Assembly (NCBI RefSeq): GCF_047496725.1
Contig: NC_132972.1
Coordinates: 97,501-161,500, forward strand
DNA length: 64,000 bases
Direction of reading: 5' to 3'
Source of the DNA: Anoplolepis gracilipes
Lineage: Eukaryota; Arthropoda; Insecta; Hymenoptera; Formicidae
Of the stretch, positions 28,741-40,543 are shown in pieces. The translations under genes were made by a program, and so were the position numbers. The first letter of the stretch is position 1, and every line of letters begins with the position of its first letter. A model generated the notes under the pieces. The model was not told the DNA's origin. It was given only the letters and a program-made list of their open reading frames with translations, and did no database searches.

Positions 28741-28964
28741 TTGATCTAGAAAAATAAAGAAATCTGAAAAATTGAAAGCAATCGTCAAATTCTTTAACAT
28801 TAAAAAAAGATATAAATTGCGTAGACCTTATCTCGATCTTTTTGATTATTTGATAAAACTTGATAAATAACTTTTGAGATTTGTAAAATATTAATATCAA
28901 AATTCGATGGAATAAGCTGCCTTCGATAGTTTGGGACAATGAAAAGGTAACGATCGAATTTCAG

Positions 28965-29268
28965 TGCGGTTGCTTTTATCTTTGCCCTTCACGTTGGTTC
29001 ACAAAGGATTAAGTGCTTTTCGCGTCCTACCTCTCCCTTGCTTAGCCAGAAGGGCTGCCTTCCGTTTCCGGATTGGCGCAAGAGCCGGGAAGATCTTGAA
29101 GTGGATATATACGTTGTCGTGGTACCACTTGGGCACGTGGTTCCCAATGAAGAACTTCAAGGAGATTTGTTACTTCTTGTACACGAGTACATACAAACCC
29201 TTTACCTGAAATCTCCATTTTACCGAGATGCAGCATCTTTTTGTGCCTTTGGCTCGACCTTTAAATAA
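28965..29268 (+). CDS. candidate terminal exon, unknown protein
   Basis: GATCGAATTTCAG ending at 28964 resembles a splice acceptor. From there one frame stays open for about 100 codons to a TAA at 29266-29268. It reads as mixed sequence: Cys/Pro-rich at first, then KSREDLEVDIYVVVVPLGHV, then a Leu-rich helix with acidic residues. The block is GC-richer than its flanks. Two other frames (+ 81 codons, - 64 codons) are also open here, which weakens the case. A CACGTG E-box lies at about 29133. No family recognised. Confidence 0.22.
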
Positions 29269-29402
29269 CAAAGAAACATTACATAACAAGTTTTACTTGT
29301 AATAAGATATAAGATGTATCATCGAGAATAATCTTTTATTATGTTTATTTTAATTTAATTCATTTAGATTATTTAGTTTTAAATATACGTATATACGCAT
29401 AG

Positions 29403-29405
<3 letters not shown>

Positions 29406-29433
<28 letters not shown>
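29406..29433. repeat. (CA)n microsatellite
   Basis: Short CA run. Confidence 0.93.
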
Positions 29434-29434
<1 letters not shown>

Positions 29435-30404
29435 TATAGGATGATGTAATGAAATAAACAAAACTGAAAAGTTGCAAAATTAATGAAAAACAGAGGTCTA
29501 ATAGCACTTAAAATAATATTTATCAAATGGCACGCGCCTGTGAAAGGAGACAGCAGTCTTTTATTTTCTCCGCGCACGTGTCGCAGAAATCAGTGTTACT
29601 CGATGACAGTATTTGGAAAAATAATGGCATTCTAATTATGTAAATCCCTCAGTTAGATTCTGTCGAGTTCCTCTGCAACAATGCAGTCGACGAGTCGAAC
29701 TAGTTGCCTTATCAAAATACTCGAGCGAAAAACGTGCTGGAGCACGTACCACGTACTATACCGTTTAGTCTCGCCGCGTGTAGATGGTTTGTTTGAAAAA
29801 CTACATCACGTGATTCCGATTCGTCAGCGCATAAAGAAATCCGTTGAATGGTTCCTAAATTCGATTCCGTTTCGCCATAAAGTAGATGTTGCAAGAATAT
29901 TCAGCACTTTTCATTTGCTTTGACAGTTTTGAGAGTCTTGTAATCTATTTTTAGTATATATTTTTCTATGTACATACATTTTGTCACTTTCTTACAATCT
30001 TTTTTTTCCCGAATAGAACTCACAACTTTAAATTGTAAAACGTTCACAAGAATGCATTAATCATATAATGTATAAATAAATATATAAATAATGCATAAAT
30101 ATAAATAAACAAATAAGTAAATGCATGTATACACGCGCGTGTGTGTTTGTGTTGTGTGTAAAATTATAATTTATAATCATACGTTTTATTTGATACATAT
30201 GTTAAAAATATCTTTTTTCAATCTGCTATGAATTATGAGATTTTGTGGAGATTAGCGATATTCTGAACGAAATCTCGATAAATCACAGGACGAAAAAAAG
30301 GGTCTCAGGTTGGTCAGCAAAAGTCAGGTGCGGAAAGAGAGATATACATATATAGATAGACAAATAAAGAGAAATAAAATGGAGATAGAGAGGGGGCACG
30401 ACGA
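29434..30404. other. spacer with an uncharacterised ATG frame
   Basis: An 80-codon plus frame at 29681-29923 overlaps a 60-codon minus frame. It is basic and aromatic, with no motif. The rest is AT-rich. Confidence 0.25.
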
Positions 30405-30405
30405 A

Positions 30406-30464
<59 letters not shown>
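30405..30464. repeat. (GA)n microsatellite
   Basis: GA run with one GAC interruption. Confidence 0.95.
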
Positions 30465-30468
<4 letters not shown>

Positions 30469-31090
30469 AAATCGTTCTGCGGGCAAAATGAGTCTTTGTT
30501 TTGCCACGGATCCGTAATGATCTAGACGGTTAGCATGGAACTCCCGGTGAGCAAAAAGAACCGACAACCGACACCTGGCCGGCCGACGGATGTGGATAAC
30601 TCATGGCGTGCATATACAACGCGCGAATCACATAATAAGCATATACATTGTCATGAAATCGACAATTTTTTAACACCGCAAAGTTGACTCCAATCGATTA
30701 AAAGTCCCCGCGGACAACTACGAACTACGGTGAATAAAGACAAGACATATGGCAACGCTCGCAGCTATTCTGCAGCAGCTTTTATTCTCACGCATCTCCA
30801 ATCGAATCAATCTTGTTTTTCATTATTCTCTTGAATAAGAGGTATTCATGAAATAACAACGCAATCACATACGTAACGTAAAGTTTTGTTTAATGTTTAG
30901 GAAGTTGGCCTATTAATTTCTCTTTTCCTATTTTATCTTTTACCATTTTTTAAATATTTATAATACATTACATATAAAATACATATAAAATATGTATTAT
31001 AATAATAAGTAACAATAATAATAATAATAATAATAACGTAAGCAATAATATTTATCAAAATATTTAGATGCATATTGTTTAAATATCACT
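30465..31090. other. GC patch then AT-rich spacer
   Basis: 30540-30780 is GC-rich (CGACAACCGACACCTGGCCG and similar). After it come AT-rich DNA and an AATAAT array at 31005-31036. No gene seen. Confidence 0.45.
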
Positions 31091-31093
31091 GTA

Positions 31094-31150
31094 GAGAGAG
31101 AGAAAGAGAGAAAGAGAGAGAGAGGGGGGGAGGGAGGAAGAGAGAGAAAG
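31094..31150. repeat. GA/GGGA purine tract
   Basis: GA-rich with AAAG and GGGGGG interruptions. Confidence 0.9.
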
Positions 31151-31298
31151 ACATTTCTTTAACAATTAAATGAATTTAAGGACATAATGTATCAAATTTA
31201 TATTATATAAATAAAATCAAAACTATAATGTATATAGAATCAAACAGGTAAATAATTATTCAATAATGCATGAAACGTGTATATATTTATACTGTATT

Positions 31299-31421
<123 letters not shown>

Positions 31422-31579
31422 GTATACATAATCAGTACACGTTGGAGATAAATTAATTAATAAGCATGCGGAAAATTAAGAATGTAATATCTATGATATC
31501 CGATACATTGTAAAATTTAATACAACCCTCTTTGTTCTATTAAGTATGCTTTAGAAACTAGATTGGTCTGTGAGAATCG

Positions 31580-31602
31580 TATTATTATTATTATTATTAT
31601 TA
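31580..31602. repeat. (ATT)n microsatellite
   Basis: Trinucleotide run of seven to eight units. Confidence 0.93.
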
Positions 31603-31619
31603 TACAATATATTCGCGAC

Positions 31620-32110
31620 GTAGAATTCTCAGGTTTAATACACGCGTGCTATATTTACATGTATAGTCGGATCGTTAAAAGTGTCGTGATATATATTGTG
31701 ATGCCATGGTGAGTGAATTAATATCCGTTATTTATCGACTTTGGTGGCGAACAGTGTCCATAGTTTGCTCGATCATTAATCGTAGTCGTACATACATACA
31801 TATACCTCGCGCGATCCGGCATAATTGCATTCACGGCGGAAGTGCACCCGTGTGACTTAATTGCATCGCGTAGAAAGTTGCGCGCGTGCGGTAGAATGGA
31901 CCGGATACTAGAGATCGCATTCCGTGGAAAAATCTGAGGAGCACAGCAGCCGCGACAGGATTGAGCGATTCGCTAGTCATGCGTTCTAATTAAGATCTCG
32001 CGAATGGAGCGCACGCGATATCGTGTGATTGGACTATATTATACGATACTATTCATCCGTACTATAATCGTGCGCGCGCCGAGACTGTTACTTTTTAAAG
32101 TAACAGTCTA
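31620..32110. other. GC-rich island, possible regulatory DNA
   Basis: CpG-rich patches alternate with homeodomain-type ATTAAT/TAATTA motifs. The island ends with the palindrome at 32082-32109. No supported coding frame. Confidence 0.4.
32082..32109. repeat. 28-bp perfect palindrome
   Basis: AGACTGTTACTTT, TT, AAAGTAACAGTCT: 13-bp arms with a 2-base centre, so it is more likely a dimer binding site or cruciform than an RNA hairpin. Confidence 0.9.
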
Positions 32111-32735
32111 TTTGCGTTAACCGCGATATTACTATATTTCAAAAATAAAGGCACGTTGAGCAGTTAATCCTACTGTGAAGTAAAACGAAATGATAATAAT
32201 CTCATCGATTAGAAAAGCTAACACTGGGAGCTTATTGGCGAGTCGCCAACGTTTTTATTTTCCATGTAATTGATTAATTGCAAATTTGGCATTTTGTTTG
32301 TATTATAAACTGGTTTTTCTTTTATTTATTTATTTTTACTGCGTTTAATGCATATTGAGTTGTGAAAAAATGAAATCTAAAAAAGAATTCTAAATAAAAA
32401 CAAATTCTCTTACGTGATTGTAATTTTTTAATACTAGATCGTCACACGATTACACAATCATGTGTGTCGTTACAACTTTCGTTTATATAAAATTATTGTT
32501 ACACTCTATTATAATTTTCTGTGTGTGTGCGCGCTAAAAATACACATTTAAAAAACTAGAAATATAGCTACTAAGAATAAGTAAGGAAAAAAGGGACTTT
32601 ATGAAAAAGTTTGTAGAGCTCTAAATTTTCTCGCCTTTCTTTCACGCTAATCTTTTAACGCAACTTAAATCGATAAAAATGATAGTGTTGAACGAACCGA
32701 TGATAACTTCCCTTGTAAACGTTCATTAATCAGTA
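32111..32735. other. AT-rich spacer
   Basis: No gene or element seen. Confidence 0.55.
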
Positions 32736-32843
32736 AGTGTTCATTAATCTTGCGTGCGCGAGAGTTTCACGATTACGAGCAACACGATGTGACATTGATG
32801 GGAAGAAGAACTGCCGCAACACCGTCGGAACGGAAGAAAGAGA

Positions 32844-32906
32844 ATCGAGCATCGAGCATCGAGCATCGAGCATCGAGCATCGAGCATCGAGCATCGAGCA
32901 TCGAGC
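32844..32906. repeat. heptamer array (ATCGAGC)9
   Basis: Nine perfect tandem heptamers (63 bp) in a GC-rich block. Since 7 is not a multiple of 3, every frame reads a 7-residue peptide repeat. The reverse strand gives a repeated SMLDARC within a 157-codon open frame (32730-33203). The frame seems to be a by-product of the array and of the pyrimidine tract at 33055-33095. Confidence 0.97.
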
Positions 32907-33218
32907 AGAGAAATCGAAAGCCGACCCTGCCCGCAAGCCGCAAGAGCCAATTACGATCCGACTTGGCGTGTAAAGGGTAATCCTATTTGCATAACGCGCC
33001 GCGCGAGTTACCGCCAGAGACTGCGATATCTCCATTACACGCATATCCCCTGTCTTTCTTCTTTCTTCTCCTTTCCCTCTTTTCTCTCGTCGATTCTTCC
33101 GAGTGTTGGAGATCAGGTCCCGCTGGGCCTTCGCCGAACATTTATCGAGATCAATAAGATGTGGCGTAAAAGAGATTTTGAGAGAAAGAAAAAAACAAGG
33201 CAATTTAAAAGTTGAGCT

Positions 33219-33220
<2 letters not shown>

Positions 33221-33250
<30 letters not shown>
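33221..33250. repeat. (TC)n microsatellite
   Basis: Pure TC run of 30 bp. Confidence 0.95.
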
Positions 33251-33251
<1 letters not shown>

Positions 33252-33590
33252 AGCAATAGAAAATAGAAAATATAGAAAATTTACATTAATTACATTTTCT
33301 CTGATTTTCCTGGAATTTATCTATTACATATTAGGAACGCTTGTATAATATTTGGTAACATTTATATATTTTGTAACATTTATTATGTATATGTAAGAAT
33401 ATAGAGTGAGGTAAGCACAGGTAAAAAGAGAGAGAAGAGAGAGAATGTGTTGGTATTAATTTAATTGATTATTTTATTATTTAGAAATTCGATTTTCGCT
33501 AGATTATTTTCAATTGCAAGGATATTTGTATTTACGAGTAAGTACAAAGTAGAAGTCTGAGTGAGTAACACATCTTTACTTTTTTGCGAT
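33251..33590. other. AT-rich spacer
   Basis: Nothing recognised. Confidence 0.5.
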
Positions 33591-33609
33591 CTCCGGTTCC
33601 TCTCGCCAG

Positions 33610-33813
33610 AGACGTCTTTTCGCTACGGGCGGTCATCGGGATCTCGTTCCTTATGACGGCATTTATTCTCGGAGCTGGCGTACGGCCGATGCGAGCTGCG
33701 TTCACGTGCAGAGCCATGCTAATTGCAAACAGATTTATTGGCCCGGCAATTCTCTTGGAATTTAATGCGATCTTATGCGCCCGTCGTCGGACAACCAATT
33801 CGACGAGCCGTAG
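33610..33813 (+). CDS. candidate internal exon, possible membrane protein (strand uncertain)
   Basis: A long pyrimidine-rich tract (33570-33607) ending CTCTCGCCAG forms a good acceptor. TAG|GTACCT at 33814 is a usable donor. The 204-bp interval is a multiple of three and would be a phase 2-2 exon. The frame encodes a hydrophobic run (AVIGISFLMTAFILGAGV), fitting one membrane helix, and ends in an Arg cluster. The island is GC-rich against AT-rich flanks. The opposite strand is also open (33532-33798) with its own plausible AG and GT sites, so the strand is not settled. Family not recognised. Confidence 0.28.
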
Positions 33814-33829
33814 GTACCTGAGCCATTTA

Positions 33830-34235
33830 TTAACGCGCTATTTTCCAAATGTAGATCCTACATTTATTAACATCGTCGTCTTCCTATTGTCGCTGTCTTT
33901 ATAAATCTTTGATTTGACATATTTATATTAACATTTGCGAATATTACAAGTATCGATAATACAATCTAAAATAACTGAATATGTGTTTCAAAATCTTTTT
34001 TTATTTTGTGATTTCTTTCTGTTTATTAATATTTCTTTTTATAAAAAAATTTAATTTTTTGTAAAATATTTTAATTTATTTTTTTACACAATATTACGCG
34101 TGCGAAAAAGTATATGCGTATATTTACATTTAGCTACATGTGTATATCTACACATTACTTGCAAATTTTTAAATACGCAACAACAAACGTAAGAGAGAAA
34201 AATACGTAAGATTAGATTTTCAGAACATTTAACAG
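33830..34235. other. AT-rich spacer
   Basis: T-rich DNA with no supported feature. Confidence 0.5.
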
Positions 34236-34240
34236 AGGCT

Positions 34241-34275
34241 GAGATAGAGATAGAGATAGAGATAGAGATAGAGAT

Positions 34276-34343
<68 letters not shown>

Positions 34344-34345
34344 AG
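34241..34345. repeat. (GAGATA)7 followed by (GA)n
   Basis: A hexamer GAGATA array to about 34283 passes into pure GA. More purine-rich DNA follows to 34440. Confidence 0.95.
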
Positions 34346-34756
34346 AGAGAGAGGGGGGAGAGGGAAGAGGGAGGAAAAGAGAAGGAAGAGAAAGATAGAA
34401 AGAAAAGGAGAAAGAGAATGAAAGAGAGAGAAAGCAACAGTATATGTATGAGAACTTGAGAAGTGACTTGAAAAAGAAGAAGTAAGAAAGAGAAATGAGC
34501 ATTAAGCGTCTTTGATGTGCCGCAGATCTCGAGCCTTCTTATGCTTCCACGAGACTCATAGCTTGTCACTCAAATTACATATAGAGACGAACTATCAAAC
34601 TATGCAGCTCGAACATGCTTTTCATTTGAAGATCCTCATCAATTTTATATCGTGTTTCGTACTGCAGTCATGATAACGGGAAGCTTTGTTATCAAAAGAC
34701 TCTATGTGATTTTAAGAGGGTTAAGTTTTGTAATTGTAAAAAATTAAAATTATTTT

Positions 34757-34799
34757 AGAGAGAGAGAGAGAGAGGGGAGAGGGAGAGGGAGAGGGAGAG
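34757..34799. repeat. (GA)n(GGGAGA)n purine tract
   Basis: GA run followed by GGGAGA repeats. Confidence 0.93.
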
Positions 34800-35580
34800 A
34801 AACGTTTATGTTTTAAATTCTATATTTTTTATATATATGTATAAATGAAGTAACATACATTTTTATATAATTTTTTTCAAAATAATACACGTGCGCGCGT
34901 ATACATGTATGTATGGCATATATACGGCAGTTAAAATGACGACATACATGCATATTTATATGCACAAATTCTTTAAAAGTTACATGTAATCGTACGTTAA
35001 GTGCATCAAGAATGTTTTGTATCGTTGGAAAAAAAACATAGAGTAAATTTTTCACTCTGTTGCCTGCGTCACATATGTCTTAATCTTACAAAGTAAAAGT
35101 CTTTATTTTCATCCTCGAGAGATACTTCTCTTCTGCCTTATGCATCTTATTTTAGACAAATGTGCTCTTTGATAAATTGTATTGCCGTATAATGTCAGAT
35201 TTCATAAATAATATGAAATTTTTTGACAGGTTTGTGCGTTAAGATTTTATTACACATTCTCTTAAAAATTTAAATGACTTAAGCAATTTAGAGATAATTT
35301 AATACCTTTACATCACATACTGTGCCAGTAATATTTTTAAAATATTTGAGTCGTTTTTATTCTAAAAAAAACTATCGTTTTTGTAAGTTTTCTTCAAAAT
35401 TCGAAACGTGTATGTGCTGTGTTATTTTTTAAAAAGGCTCAATTATAGTCTCTATCATGTGAGTGCAGTTGCCGCAAATGATCGTGCAGGTAACGCGCTG
35501 ATAATTGGGTCGTAATAAATTAATTCGTTCATAAAGACGACGAAGCCAAAATAACGCAGGCATAATTACACAGAAAAACG
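34800..35580. other. AT-rich spacer
   Basis: No gene or element seen. Confidence 0.55.
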
Positions 35581-35843
35581 TTCAATGGAAATTCTAACAC
35601 AAACTCGGTTTATGCGTTACACGATGGAGAGGCACAAGACGGAAAGAGAAAGATCGAGACAATACGATCGATGGATAGAGAAGATGGATAGAGAAGAGAA
35701 AAGGACAGGGAGAGGAGAGAAAGAGAGAGTGAGAGAGATATGGAAAATACTTGTCGTATATAGGTATACGCTCATGTGTGGGTATGCCAGGCAAAGAATC
35801 CTTCACCTCTCTCTACTTGCAATGGAACCTTTTCGGTCGGGAA

Positions 35844-35864
35844 GGCTGAAGGCTGAAAGCTGAA
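35844..35864. repeat. heptamer array (RGCTGAA)3
   Basis: GGCTGAA, GGCTGAA, AGCTGAA in tandem. Confidence 0.9.
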
Positions 35865-36235
35865 AGACATCGGACGCGGCACGGGTTTCCTTCGACAGGG
35901 ATATAAGGTTACTTGTGGGAAAGACGCCTACGTCTTATTATGGCTTGTTTTGAGCCCTACCAACTCTTTGGTACTATAATTACGTGGTTATTGATAAGTC
36001 GATCAGGTTACCGTCGTGCGAATCTCTTTTTTGATGCGCACAATGTCGCGCCCTCCGCGCGCCTCTCCCGCGCGTCTTTCCCTAACCTGTCGACCATTGG
36101 CCTGGGGACCATTGTCCCGGTGCACGCCAGTGGATGTTGGATGTTGCTCGTTACGATCGAGATCCGGTTATTGGCGGATACCTTCGTCCTGTTATCGGTA
36201 TTAGGTTGGATTAATGCAACAATAGATTGGATTAA

Positions 36236-36268
36236 TACTGCAATAACACGTAGCGTGTTATTGCAGTA
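36236..36268. repeat. 15-bp perfect hairpin
   Basis: TACTGCAATAACACG, loop TAG, CGTGTTATTGCAGTA. Confidence 0.93.
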
Positions 36269-36299
36269 GAATTGAGAATCGAGTATACATATAGTATAT

Positions 36300-36835
36300 A
36301 TGTATATTGATCTCACAATCAGATAGCAAAAGAACGAAAGAATGTCCGATAGATATCGATCATTGATAGACGATAGATCGCGTTGTGTTAGAGCGCGGCT
36401 AGCTAAAAGGATTCTCGATCGTACTGTCCCATTGTTTCTATCGAGTCGGGTACCTATCTATCGATCTCATGATGGATCGATAGCGCTATTAACAAATTGA
36501 ATTGTATAATGGACGCGAGCAAACGCGTGCGAGTGCTGCGCTCCAAGAGCATTATCATGTATATGCGAAGTAGTTATCGGCTTGTCCATCTCTGATGCCT
36601 CAAGAGACCACTTATTCACTCTGGCATCCTTTGCTTTCCGAGGACTTTGGCCGATCTCGTGTCAACGGTTGTACAACAGTATTTCTTATCGCCGTTCTCC
36701 CCTCCCCAATTATTACATCCAATCAAGACTCGCTCATTCTATAAATTCATACATACATATATGTATAATTAAATCGTACATTCGAATTGTGCGAGAAAAT
36801 AGTTTCTTGTTGTACTAGTTCAACTTTTTGAGCTC

Positions 36836-36837
<2 letters not shown>
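36300..36837. other. spacer rich in ATCGAT/GATAGA words
   Basis: 36325-36490 has many ATCGAT, GATAGA and CTATCGATC words arranged partly as inverted copies. No gene recognised. Confidence 0.4.
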
Positions 36838-36869
<32 letters not shown>

Positions 36870-36892
36870 CGTGTGTGTGTGCGTGTATGTGT
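36838..36892. repeat. (TG)(CG)(TG) array
   Basis: TG run with a central GCGCGCGCG block. Confidence 0.95.
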
Positions 36893-38070
36893 GAAATAAC
36901 AATAGTGGTAACACATATAAAAATTGAATTCTTAATTTTCAAAGATATTATATATCAAGTTATACTTTTACTCAATTTTAAGTCTTTGTATTTATGAAAC
37001 CATCCAAGATTTAATAAACAATGTGTTTGATACATTTATGCTAATTTTCATAATTTAGTAGTCTCTCAATTTGACTTGTCGACAGGACCTTTGAAAATTT
37101 TTTGTTTTATAGAGTTGATTAAAGAATATGCAAAAAATGAGCAACGTTTTCGTCAAATAATAAATGTTTTGTTGAGTTAAAAAACATAAAAAAATGATAC
37201 TATGTCAATGATACTTCTTGCTTGACAACAATGTTCAAGCGACAAATGCGCAACAAATTCGGAAGAATATCTTTATTATGGTATAGGTACAATTTGTTTC
37301 TCTTAACGTGTTCGTTTGATCGAATCATAAACGAAAATGGCAAAAATTTCATATACATATATATATATATATATACATATGCATTGATTTATCAATCACA
37401 AGAATTTATATATATATATATGTATATATTCTTTACTAAGATGAATATAATAATTAAACATTTCTTACCTGAGTTTCGTCACTCGCAGTGTGAAGGCGTT
37501 GTTTCGTGCGGTCAGGTAGCAGATCTTGACTAGTACATTGAGATCCTTTCCAATCTTCCGTATCTTCGTTTTCCATTAATCAATGTCAGCACGCAAAATT
37601 AATTGGCTGGGATCAATGTTTTGGCACTTGGCTCCTCTTATGAAACGAATACGACGATGATGCAACAAATAAACAAAGGTTGATGTCGTAGCACATTTTA
37701 AAAGGGAAGACGAAAGCAAGATAAGGAACCACGCGAAGTCTCTTTTTAAAGAAATATTATGAAAGACACAAAGACACTGTCTTTTTGTGGGACTATTTCT
37801 CAAAGTTTTTCGACGAACAAAGGTTAACGTAATTGTGCCGTGATCTTCTATAGATTTTTTTCCTTGCCCTCATATGAATATTAAATGCACGTGTACAAAG
37901 TGCGGGATAAACGATGAACATTATACAATTATTCCTATACGTAAATATATATTATACATGTCAAACGTTGTACATAACAAACGCTACACTTTGCGTTCTT
38001 AATACAAGATATTACGCAACAAATGCAAAATCATAAAAAGATCATAAAAAAAATTTTTTTTAAATATATA
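36893..38070. other. AT-rich spacer
   Basis: Holds short TA arrays at about 37355-37376 and 37408-37422. A 75-codon minus frame (37576-37803) starts with TTG and has no features. No gene called. Confidence 0.5.
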
Positions 38071-38072
38071 TG

Positions 38073-38110
<38 letters not shown>

Positions 38111-38180
38111 ATGTATGTGTGTGTATGTGTGTGTATGTGTGTGCGCGCGCGCGCGCGCGCCTGTGCGTGTGCGTGTGTAT
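38071..38180. repeat. (TG)n/(CG)n array
   Basis: TG runs with TATG interruptions and a GCGCGCGCGCGCGC core near 38142-38160. Confidence 0.95.
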
Positions 38181-38785
38181 ATAAATATATATATATAAAT
38201 ATACATATATTTAAAAATATTAATTTTAATTGTTATAAAATAAAAGTAATTATATTAACTGTTCAACATGTTTTTCTGGAAATGTACATATAAATTTATA
38301 ATGTGAACACATACTAAAAAATTCACTTAAGAACTATTTCTATATCTACAAATGTAAACGCTACATATTTTTTTTGTATTCTGTTTCTTTTTTTAAGAAA
38401 CTGAATACATTTTCTTAAAGGATATTTTTCACATATTATGCCTTGTGTATTACAAAAATGAAACCGCGAAATCTTTCGTGAATGCGATTCTTTTGTCTAT
38501 TCGTGTATCGTACGAAAAGAACGGGCGACGAAAATATTACTTTTGACGATGTTATGTAACTTTTTTGCATGTAGATTACATAGAAAAAAAAAACAAATTT
38601 ATGCACATTACTCACTAGTGTTTAAACTCGGTTTTGGTAGAAGCAAATTACGTAAGAGGCATTTTAAAAATTATCATGAGAAACGATAGAATTTATATGC
38701 GGCTCCGTGATGCTTTTATATTAGTAGCCAAAACAGAATGAACACAATGTGACGTTTCATTGTTGATGATTTGGTTTCCTAATAC

Positions 38786-38787
<2 letters not shown>
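38181..38787. other. AT-rich spacer
   Basis: No supported feature. Confidence 0.55.

Positions 38788-38789
<2 letters not shown>

Positions 38790-38840
<51 letters not shown>
38790..38840. repeat. (CT)n microsatellite
   Basis: Pure CT run of about 51 bp. Confidence 0.97.
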
Positions 38841-38847
<7 letters not shown>

Positions 38848-39089
38848 TTCTCTCGAACTTTAGCCCGCCATGATATATTATAACTAACTATAGTATACGC
38901 GTAAAAACGTTTTTATCGTTTTTTATCAATATTTTCGTTACCAATAAAAAAATTCATATTACCAATATATTCATATTCTCAATAAAAAAAGTAAGCAAAT
39001 AATTATCATGAATCTACGATTCAGATAGCAGAAACTCATTTATTTATTTATTTTTTTTTAATTGTAAAATAACTCAAATCGAAAGACGA

Positions 39090-39480
39090 AGCCTTTAGCT
39101 CAACGTTGCACTTTGGTATTCAAAGCGCGCGATACCAAAATGTCTCGGCGACGAGTCGCCGGTCGCCGGTCGATCGGTCAAACGAATCAGAGTAACGAAT
39201 CGTTAGGATCACGCAGCGACTTTGGAAGCGTGTATATGTGCGTGCACAAAAAAGACACGCGCCTCCTTTGTGACCGACAAAACGAATTCAAGAGTGGAGA
39301 ACCATCAGTCATTGCGCGGTGATCTCGCTGCCGATAAATAGGCAATCGGAGCGTACTGAATGCTGACACGTAGCTAGTAACTGCGGCGACCGGCGACCGG
39401 CGATGCTTCCCGCACGCTGTCTACGATCTACGAACACCATCTACAAGATCTACGTAGCTTCCTCGTCATATCACGGAGAA
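39090..39480. other. GC-rich island with inverted heptamer arrays
   Basis: (GTCGCCG)2 plus GTCGATC at 39155-39175 and (CGGCGAC)2 plus CGGCGAT at 39384-39404 are reverse complements over about 18 bp. A 60-codon ATG frame (39140-39322, +) lies between and around them and is basic and Ser-rich. No known family. The island may be regulatory. Confidence 0.45.
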
Positions 39481-39595
39481 AGTCTCTTCTTACCTTCTCT
39501 AATCGCCACTTGTATTATCCTTAAATGTATGTTTTACTTTACGCTTTTCACGCGGACACCTGTCTGTTTGGTTTAATGTAGACTTTAAATGTTTC

Positions 39596-39617
39596 TTTTT
39601 TTTTTTTTTTTTTTTTT
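39596..39617. repeat. poly-T tract
   Basis: 22 T in a row. No retroposon body recognised next to it. Confidence 0.95.
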
Positions 39618-40019
39618 GTAAGTTATTCCATTATTTTGTCATGATCTAACAAATGTATATACATATATATGTATTTAATTTATTTCATTTGCCTGTGTTG
39701 CCGAGATACAAAATTATTATTTTAAATAATATTTTAATTTCTTTCTGCCATATATAAAATTAAGCTCATATATTTTATTAAGCAATTTTTTTGCAATGAC
39801 TGTAAATGTCTCGTTTAATCTAATTTATCGGCTTACAAATTATTAAAATGTAATAATTTGACAATGATTTCACATAAAGGTGATATAAATCTATAAAAAG
39901 AGCATATGCGCATAAGAAATAAAAATGAAAAAACACTACATGTTGCAAAAAATAAATTTACAATACGAAAAAGTAAGAATATCTGAGATATTGTGGCTGA
40001 GACAGGCTAGCTTCGAAAA
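39618..40019. other. AT-rich spacer
   Basis: Nothing recognised. Confidence 0.55.
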
Positions 40020-40082
40020 GAAGACGCAGCGAGATTCCATGATTAGATGTCGGCGCGTTTGACACCTTCGCTCTTTATAGAA

Positions 40083-40154
40083 GCTCTTTCGGCTCATTCG
40101 GCTCTTTCGGCTCTTTCGGCTCTTTCGGCTCTTTCGGCTCTTTCGGCTCTTTCG
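40083..40154. repeat. nonamer array (GCTCTTTCG)8
   Basis: Eight tandem copies. The second reads GCTCATTCG. Confidence 0.97.
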
Positions 40155-40502
40155 GCTCGTCGTGTCATTTTTCCGTTCGCGTTCCCTCTTTTCTTCGTCA
40201 TCATGAGCACGGTAGCGTGCGATCGCACGTATACACGCGTCGGTCGGGAGAGAGGCGATGGTGGTCTGGTGGTGTCGCAGCATATAATGCGCGAGAAAAC
40301 CTTGCGGGGGCGGCCGGCGCGTCCCCTCTCCCCTCTCCAAGGAGGTTTGGCAGAGATGAAAGACGCCGCCTTTGAAAGATCCCACGGGTTGGCGCGCGGC
40401 GCTCGTTCTTCTCGCGGTCCCATATCCCATACAATATAGTTTCGTGATGTGTGTGCTGTGTGCCTTGACCAAGTCGAAGGAATCCGCCGCGCCGGGCCGT
40501 GT

Positions 40503-40543
40503 CGGCCGAATTGGCCGAATCGGCCGAATCGGCCGAATCGGCC
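40503..40543. repeat. nonamer array (CGGCCGAAT)4.5
   Basis: Four and a half tandem copies. The second starts with T. Confidence 0.95.

Larger units (their letters stand above)
35820..36290. other. GC-rich island with ATG open frame
   Basis: Begins with the heptamer array (RGCTGAA)3 at 35844-35864. A plus frame stays open from 35913 to 36269, with an ATG at 35940 giving about 109 codons. It contains two hydrophobic stretches and ends inside a perfect hairpin (36236-36268). A 102-codon minus frame overlaps. No splice or family evidence, so coding status is open. Confidence 0.3.

Noticed and set aside
29681..29923. 80-codon ATG frame
   Set aside because: Overlapping antisense frame, no motif, within chance expectation.
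32730..33203. 157-codon minus frame with SMLDARC peptide repeat
   Set aside because: Created by the heptamer array and a pyrimidine tract. Other frames in the same segment are equally open.
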